A stretch of DNA of 8,669 nucleotides from Paracoccaceae bacterium (GTDB taxonomy: Bacteria; Pseudomonadota; Alphaproteobacteria; Rhodobacterales; Rhodobacteraceae): positions 1 to 8,669 of the forward strand of contig SKMI01000128.1 of the NCBI GenBank assembly GCA_007121115.1, given 5' to 3'. Position numbers and translations under genes: made by a program. Shown piece by piece: positions 5,494 to 8,669 of the stretch (positions are counted from its first letter, which is position 1; each line of letters starts with the position of its first letter). The notes below the pieces were generated by a model that did not search any database, was not told where the DNA came from, and was given only the letters and a program-made list of their open reading frames with translations.

Positions 5494-6768
5494 ATGCGCC
5501 GCGTTGTCGTTACCGGTCTGGGGATCGTCTCGCCGCTGGCCTGCGGGGTCGGGCCGACCTGGCGCCGCCTGCTTGCCGGGCAGTCCGGGGCCGGACCGAT
5601 CACCCGCTTCGATGCCTCGGCGCTGGCCACCACCTACGCCTGCGAAGTACCGCGCGGGGAGGGCAGTGCCGCTGATGACGACAGCTTCAACCCCACCGAC
5701 TGGATGGCGCCCAAGGAGGCGCGCAAGGTCGACGAGTTCATCCTTTATGGCATCGCCGCCGCCGATCAGGCCGTGCACGACGCCGGCTGGACGCCCGAGG
5801 GCGCGGAGGCCCGCGCGCGCACCGGCGTGATGATCGGTTCCGGCATCGGCGGGCTGCAGACCATCGCCGAAACCGCCTATCTGATCCGCGACAAGGGGGC
5901 CAAGCGCGTCTCGCCCTTCTTCATCCCGGGCTCGCTCATCAACCTGATCAGCGGGCAGGTCAGCATCCGCTTCGGTTTCAAGGGGCCGAATCATTCGGTG
6001 GTCACGGCGTGCTCCACCGGCGCCCATGCCATTGGCGATGCCGCGCGGCTGATCCAACTGGGGGACGCCGATGTGATGGTCGCCGGGGGTGCCGAAAGTG
6101 CCATCTGCGAGATCGGCATCGCCGGGTTCAACGCCTGCAAGGCGCTGTCGACCAAGCGCCCCGACGATCCGCAGGCCGCCAGCCGGCCCTATGACGCCGA
6201 CCGCGACGGGTTCGTGATGGGCGAGGGCGCGGGCGTCGTGGTGCTGGAGGATTTGGAACACGCCCGCGCGCGCGGCGCGAAGATCTACGCCGAGGTGCTG
6301 GGCTACGGGATGTCGGGCGACGCCTATCACATCACCGCGCCGTCCGAGGACGGCGACGGCGCCTTCCGCTCGATGATGGCGGCGGTCAAGCGCGCGGGCC
6401 TCGCGCCCGGCGATATCGACTACATCAACGCGCATGGCACCTCGACCATGGCCGATGTGATCGAACTTGCGGCGGTGGAGCGGATGATGGGAGAGGCAGC
6501 GGCGAAAGCCACCATGTCGTCGACGAAATCTGCCATCGGGCACCTGCTGGGCGCGGCGGGCGCGGTCGAGGCGATCTTTTCCATCCTGGCGATCCGCGAT
6601 CAGGTGGCGCCGCCGACCATCAACCTCGACAACCCGGCGGTGGAGACTTCGCTGGACCTGGCCCCCAATGCGGCCCGGGAACGTGCGATCAACGTTGCGC
6701 TGTCCAACAGCTTCGGCTTCGGGGGCACCAATGCCAGCCTGATCTTCGGACGGCTGGCGGACAGCTGA
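5494..6768 (+). CDS. fabF: 3-oxoacyl-[acyl-carrier-protein] synthase II
   Basis: 424 aa, the usual FabF length. It condenses malonyl-ACP with growing acyl-ACP in cytoplasmic type II fatty-acid synthesis. The protein begins directly with the family opening MRRVVVTGLGIVSPL. The Cys-His-His triad is complete: Cys173 in VVTACSTGAHAIG (169-181), His314 in NAHGTSTMAD (312-321) and His350 in SSTKSAIGHLLGAAG (342-356), with the supporting Lys345. The phenylalanine gate region reads NSFGFGGTNAS (405-415). Where many homologues have HGTSTPLGD, this one has HGTSTMAD, one residue shorter; I believe this is usual in this bacterial group. Shine-Dalgarno AGAGGAG supports the start. mltG follows after 10 bp, so the two are very probably cotranscribed. 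No acyl-carrier-protein gene is visible upstream. Confidence 0.97.
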   Translation: MRRVVVTGLGIVSPLACGVGPTWRRLLAGQSGAGPITRFDASALATTYACEVPRGEGSAADDDSFNPTDWMAPKEARKVDEFILYGIAAADQAVHDAGWTPEGAEARARTGVMIGSGIGGLQTIAETAYLIRDKGAKRVSPFFIPGSLINLISGQVSIRFGFKGPNHSVVTACSTGAHAIGDAARLIQLGDADVMVAGGAESAICEIGIAGFNACKALSTKRPDDPQAASRPYDADRDGFVMGEGAGVVVLEDLEHARARGAKIYAEVLGYGMSGDAYHITAPSEDGDGAFRSMMAAVKRAGLAPGDIDYINAHGTSTMADVIELAAVERMMGEAAAKATMSSTKSAIGHLLGAAGAVEAIFSILAIRDQVAPPTINLDNPAVETSLDLAPNAARERAINVALSNSFGFGGTNASLIFGRLADS

Positions 6769-6778
6769 GGGGCAGGGG

Positions 6779-7954
6779 ATGCGCCATATCGCGGCAAATG
6801 CGCTGACGCTGCTGATCGTCGGGCTGGTGGTGCTGGGCGGGATCATCTCCTGGGGCCAGCGCGAATTCGTGGCCGAGGGGCCGCTGCAGAGCACCATCTG
6901 CCTGCGGGTGGAGCCGGGGGCGAGCCTGCGCGCAGTGTCGCAATCGCTGGACGCGCAGGGCGCGGTGCGCAACACGTCGGTGTTCCGTATCGGGGCGCAA
7001 TACACCGACCGCGCCGACCGGCTGCGCTTCGGTTCGTATCTGGTGCACGAGGGCGCCTCGATGGATGAGATCCTCGACATTGTCACCCGCGGCGGGGCAT
7101 CGACCTGCGGGTCGGAAGTGCTGTTCCGCATCGGTGTGACCCGGGCCGAAACGATCCTGCGCGAACTGGACCCGGAGACCCAGCGTTTTGTTGAACTGGC
7201 ACGCTTCGATGCCGAGACCGAAGAGCTGCCCGAGGTCTACGCGGAATTCACCGCCGCGCCGGACGTGCGCTACCGGGTCGCCGTGGCGGAAGGGGCGACA
7301 AGCTGGCAGGTCTGGGACGCGCTGAACCGCGCCGCTTTCCTGGATGGCGAGGTGGAAGAGCAGCCCGAGGAGGGCTGGCTCGCGCCCGACAGCTACGAGG
7401 TCCAGGCCGGGGCCGACCGCGGCGCATTGCTGGCGCGGATGCGTGCGCGTCAGGAGAGTATCCTGAACGAGCTTTGGGAAACGCGGCAGGAGGATCTGCC
7501 GTATGAGACCCCTTATGAGGCGCTGATCATGGCCTCGATCGTGGAAAAGGAAACCGGTGTCGCGGACGAGCGGCGGCAGGTGGCCAGCGTCTTTGTCAAC
7601 CGGTTGCGGGTGCCCATGCGGTTGCAGACCGACCCGACGGTGATCTATGGCATCACCGAAGGGCGCGGCACGCTGGGGCGCGGCATCCGGCAATCCGAGC
7701 TGAACGCAGTTACGCCGTATAACACCTATCGCATCGACGGGCTGCCTCCAACGCCCATTGCCAACCCGGGGCGCGCGGCGATTGCCGCTGCGCTGGACCC
7801 GGATGACACGCCATACCTCTATTTCGTGGCCGACGGCACCGGCGGGCACACCTTCAGCACCAACCTGGCGGATCACAATCGCGCCGTGGCCCGCTGGCGC
7901 GAGATTGAGGCGGACATGCGCGCGCGCCAGCTCGAAGAGCAGCAGGGGAACTGA
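6779..7954 (+). CDS. mltG: Endolytic murein transglycosylase
   Basis: 391 aa. An inner-membrane lytic transglycosylase (YceG family) that cleaves nascent glycan strands and so sets their length. An N-terminal membrane anchor is visible at about 8-25 (ALTLLIVGLVVLGGII), with the rest expected in the periplasm. Residues about 40-110 look like the LysM-like subdomain. The catalytic YceG region has EEGWLAPDSYEVQAG (197-211), then MASIVEKETG (251-260) with the expected catalytic Glu256, the Val/Phe-Asn-Arg-Leu segment VFVNRLRVPMRLQTDPTVIYG (271-291), NTYRIDGLPPTPIANPG (315-331) and FVADGTGGHTFS (349-360). GAGGGG overlapping the fabF stop (6767-6772) sits 6 nt before the ATG, indicating tight coupling with fabF. 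Length and motifs are complete. Downstream lies repeat copy B and then convergent trhO. Confidence 0.95.
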   Translation: MRHIAANALTLLIVGLVVLGGIISWGQREFVAEGPLQSTICLRVEPGASLRAVSQSLDAQGAVRNTSVFRIGAQYTDRADRLRFGSYLVHEGASMDEILDIVTRGGASTCGSEVLFRIGVTRAETILRELDPETQRFVELARFDAETEELPEVYAEFTAAPDVRYRVAVAEGATSWQVWDALNRAAFLDGEVEEQPEEGWLAPDSYEVQAGADRGALLARMRARQESILNELWETRQEDLPYETPYEALIMASIVEKETGVADERRQVASVFVNRLRVPMRLQTDPTVIYGITEGRGTLGRGIRQSELNAVTPYNTYRIDGLPPTPIANPGRAAIAAALDPDDTPYLYFVADGTGGHTFSTNLADHNRAVARWREIEADMRARQLEEQQGN

Positions 7955-7964
7955 CTGTCGGCGG

Positions 7965-7990
7965 CTGAGGTGACCTTCTGAGGTGACCTT
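7965..7990 (+). repeat. 13-bp direct tandem repeat at the head of copy B
   Basis: CTGAGGTGACCTT occurs twice without a gap (7965-7977 and 7978-7990), beginning 10 bp after the mltG stop. The second copy is the start of the element shared with copy A; copy A has only one equivalent (GTGACCTTGCGG). Each unit contains AGGT-G-ACCT, so the two units could also pair with each other around one mismatch. It could be a slippage product or an insertion-type duplication. Confidence 0.8.
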
Positions 7991-8110
7991 GCGGAGCGCC
8001 CGTTCCGGGCGCAGGCCTTCTGGCGCTGACGCGCGGTTGAAGGGGGCATTCTGCCCCCTCTGCGCGCAAGCGCGCATTCACCCCCTGGGGATATTTCGGC
8101 ACAGATGATG
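7983..8110 (+). repeat. Dispersed structured palindromic element, copy B
   Basis: Lies between the convergent ends of mltG and trhO, in mltG orientation. Hairpins in order: H1 GCGCCCG 7996-8002 with CGGGCGC 8006-8012; H2 GCGC 8023-8026 with GCGC 8031-8034; H3 AGGGGGCA 8041-8048 with TGCCCCCT 8052-8059 around TTC; H4 TGCGCG 8061-8066 with CGCGCA 8071-8076. The tail is CCCCTGGGGATATTTCGGCA then CAGATGATG (8082-8110). H1 and H3 are conserved in copy A. H2 changes G/C to A/T pairing in step. H4 has different arms in A but still pairs. No T-run follows any stem. On the opposite strand the same element could fold in trhO transcripts. Its function could be 3'-end protection, transcription-end formation, or a purely parasitic repeat. 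Confidence 0.85.
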
Positions 8111-8126
8111 GGGTGCGGTCGGGGGA

Positions 8127-8669
8127 TCAGTCCGCAGGGCCGAGGTGGCGCGTGCCGCGGGCCGCGGCCAGCGCGATCTGGCGCTGGCGTTCGCGGAAGG
8201 CGGCGCGGCGTTCTGGGGAGAATTCGCCCGCGCACTGGTGGCATTGGACGCCGGGCTCGAATTCCGGGCGGGTCAGGTCTTCGGGGGCGAGCGGGCGGCG
8301 GCAGGCGTGGCAGAGGCTGTGCGGGCCCTCGCGCAGGCCGTGTTCCACCGACACGCGCTGGTCGAAGACGAAGCAGGCGCCGTGCCAGCGGCTTTGGTCT
8401 TCGGGGATCTGTTCAAGGTATTTCAGGATGCCACCCTTGAGGTGGTAGACCGCTTCGACGCCCTGACCCAGCAGGTAGTTGGTGGATTTTTCGCAGCGGA
8501 TCCCGCCGGTGCAGAACATGGCGATGCGTTTGTTGTGGAAACGGTGGCGGTTCTGCGCCCACCAGCCGGGGAAATCGCGGAAGCTGGCGGTGCCGGGGTC
8601 GATGGCGCCCTCGAAGCTGCCGATGGCGACCTCATAGGCGTTGCGGGTGTCGATGACCGCCACATCGGG
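8127..8669 (-). CDS. trhO: tRNA uridine(34) hydroxylase, 3' part only
   Basis: Partial: about 181 codons are visible and the reading frame continues through the window edge (visible start PDVAVIDTRNAYEV). The family is about 300 aa, so the N-terminal ferredoxin-like portion and the true start lie outside. TrhO (formerly YceA) hydroxylates U34 of tRNAs to 5-hydroxyuridine, an oxygen-dependent wobble modification step. The rhodanese domain is shown by DTRNAYEV, GAIDPGTASFRDFP and the active-site loop FCTGGIRCEKST with two cysteines, then VYHLKGGILKYLE. The C-terminal part carries LCHAC and QCHQC, a Cys-x2-Cys pair of pairs that looks like a small zinc-ribbon module, then a basic helix. It is convergent with mltG, 172 bp apart, with copy B between. 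An in-frame GTG at 8661-8663 is internal to the rhodanese domain, not a start. Confidence 0.92.
   Translation of the reverse strand, partial: PDVAVIDTRNAYEVAIGSFEGAIDPGTASFRDFPGWWAQNRHRFHNKRIAMFCTGGIRCEKSTNYLLGQGVEAVYHLKGGILKYLEQIPEDQSRWHGACFVFDQRVSVEHGLREGPHSLCHACRRPLAPEDLTRPEFEPGVQCHQCAGEFSPERRAAFRERQRQIALAAARGTRHLGPAD

Noticed and set aside
5380..8077. Long minus-strand open frames opposite fabF and mltG
   Set aside because: Arg/Asp/His-rich shadow translations with no motif. FabF and MltG on the plus strand have full active sites and ribosome binding sites.
1..8669. Defence, toxin-antitoxin, prophage or secondary-metabolite system
   Set aside because: Every gene is an identifiable housekeeping or conserved-domain gene; no integrase, transposase, nuclease or anomalous-composition island was seen.

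Overview
The window is G+C-rich (about two thirds by eye), densely coding DNA that looks like the chromosome of an alphaproteobacterium, most likely of the Rhodobacter/Roseobacter group. The reasons are the folate/FAD-dependent TrmFO instead of TrmA, a two-cysteine NifU-type scaffold beside hisI, the fabF-mltG pair, and a G/C-biased third codon position. I see no phage, plasmid, transposase, CRISPR array, rRNA or tRNA. All protein functions are assigned from recognisable motifs in the translations; no search was run.

Layout. A minus-strand Fe-S scaffold homologue (47-499) diverges from hisI (564-926, plus). hisI converges on and overlaps the end of gluQRS (904-1782, minus), which is joined by an ATGA stop/start overlap to trmFO upstream (1779-3263, minus). 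Further upstream on the same strand are a D-lactate dehydrogenase-like flavoprotein (3333-4706) and a DUF427 protein (4884-5222). A 271-bp divergent spacer separates DUF427 from fabF (5494-6768, plus) and mltG (6779-7954, plus). The window closes with the 3' part of trhO on the minus strand (8127 to the edge), convergent with mltG. The longest stretch without a gene is that 271-bp spacer.

How the genes relate. They are housekeeping: histidine synthesis (HisI), fatty-acid elongation (FabF), peptidoglycan strand termination (MltG), lactate-type respiration, and three tRNA modification enzymes: GluQRS (glutamyl-queuosine 34), TrmFO (m5U54) and TrhO (ho5U34). Only trmFO-gluQRS and fabF-mltG show convincing translational or operonic coupling.

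The most interesting content lies between and inside the genes. A dispersed palindromic element about 125-130 nt long sits just 3' of the DUF427 gene (4761-4887) and just 3' of mltG (7983-8110), each copy in the direction of the upstream gene. The copies share four hairpins followed by a common A/T-containing tail. Two hairpins keep their pairing despite sequence changes in both arms, which suggests a structured RNA. The same tail occurs a third time at the trmFO/gluQRS junction. There it is preceded by a perfect 33-bp tandem duplication read in frame as a proline-rich 11-residue repeat at the TrmFO C-terminus, and it supplies both the trmFO stop and the gluQRS start. This is the candidate for something undescribed. 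I cannot name the family and cannot tell from one window how widespread it is.
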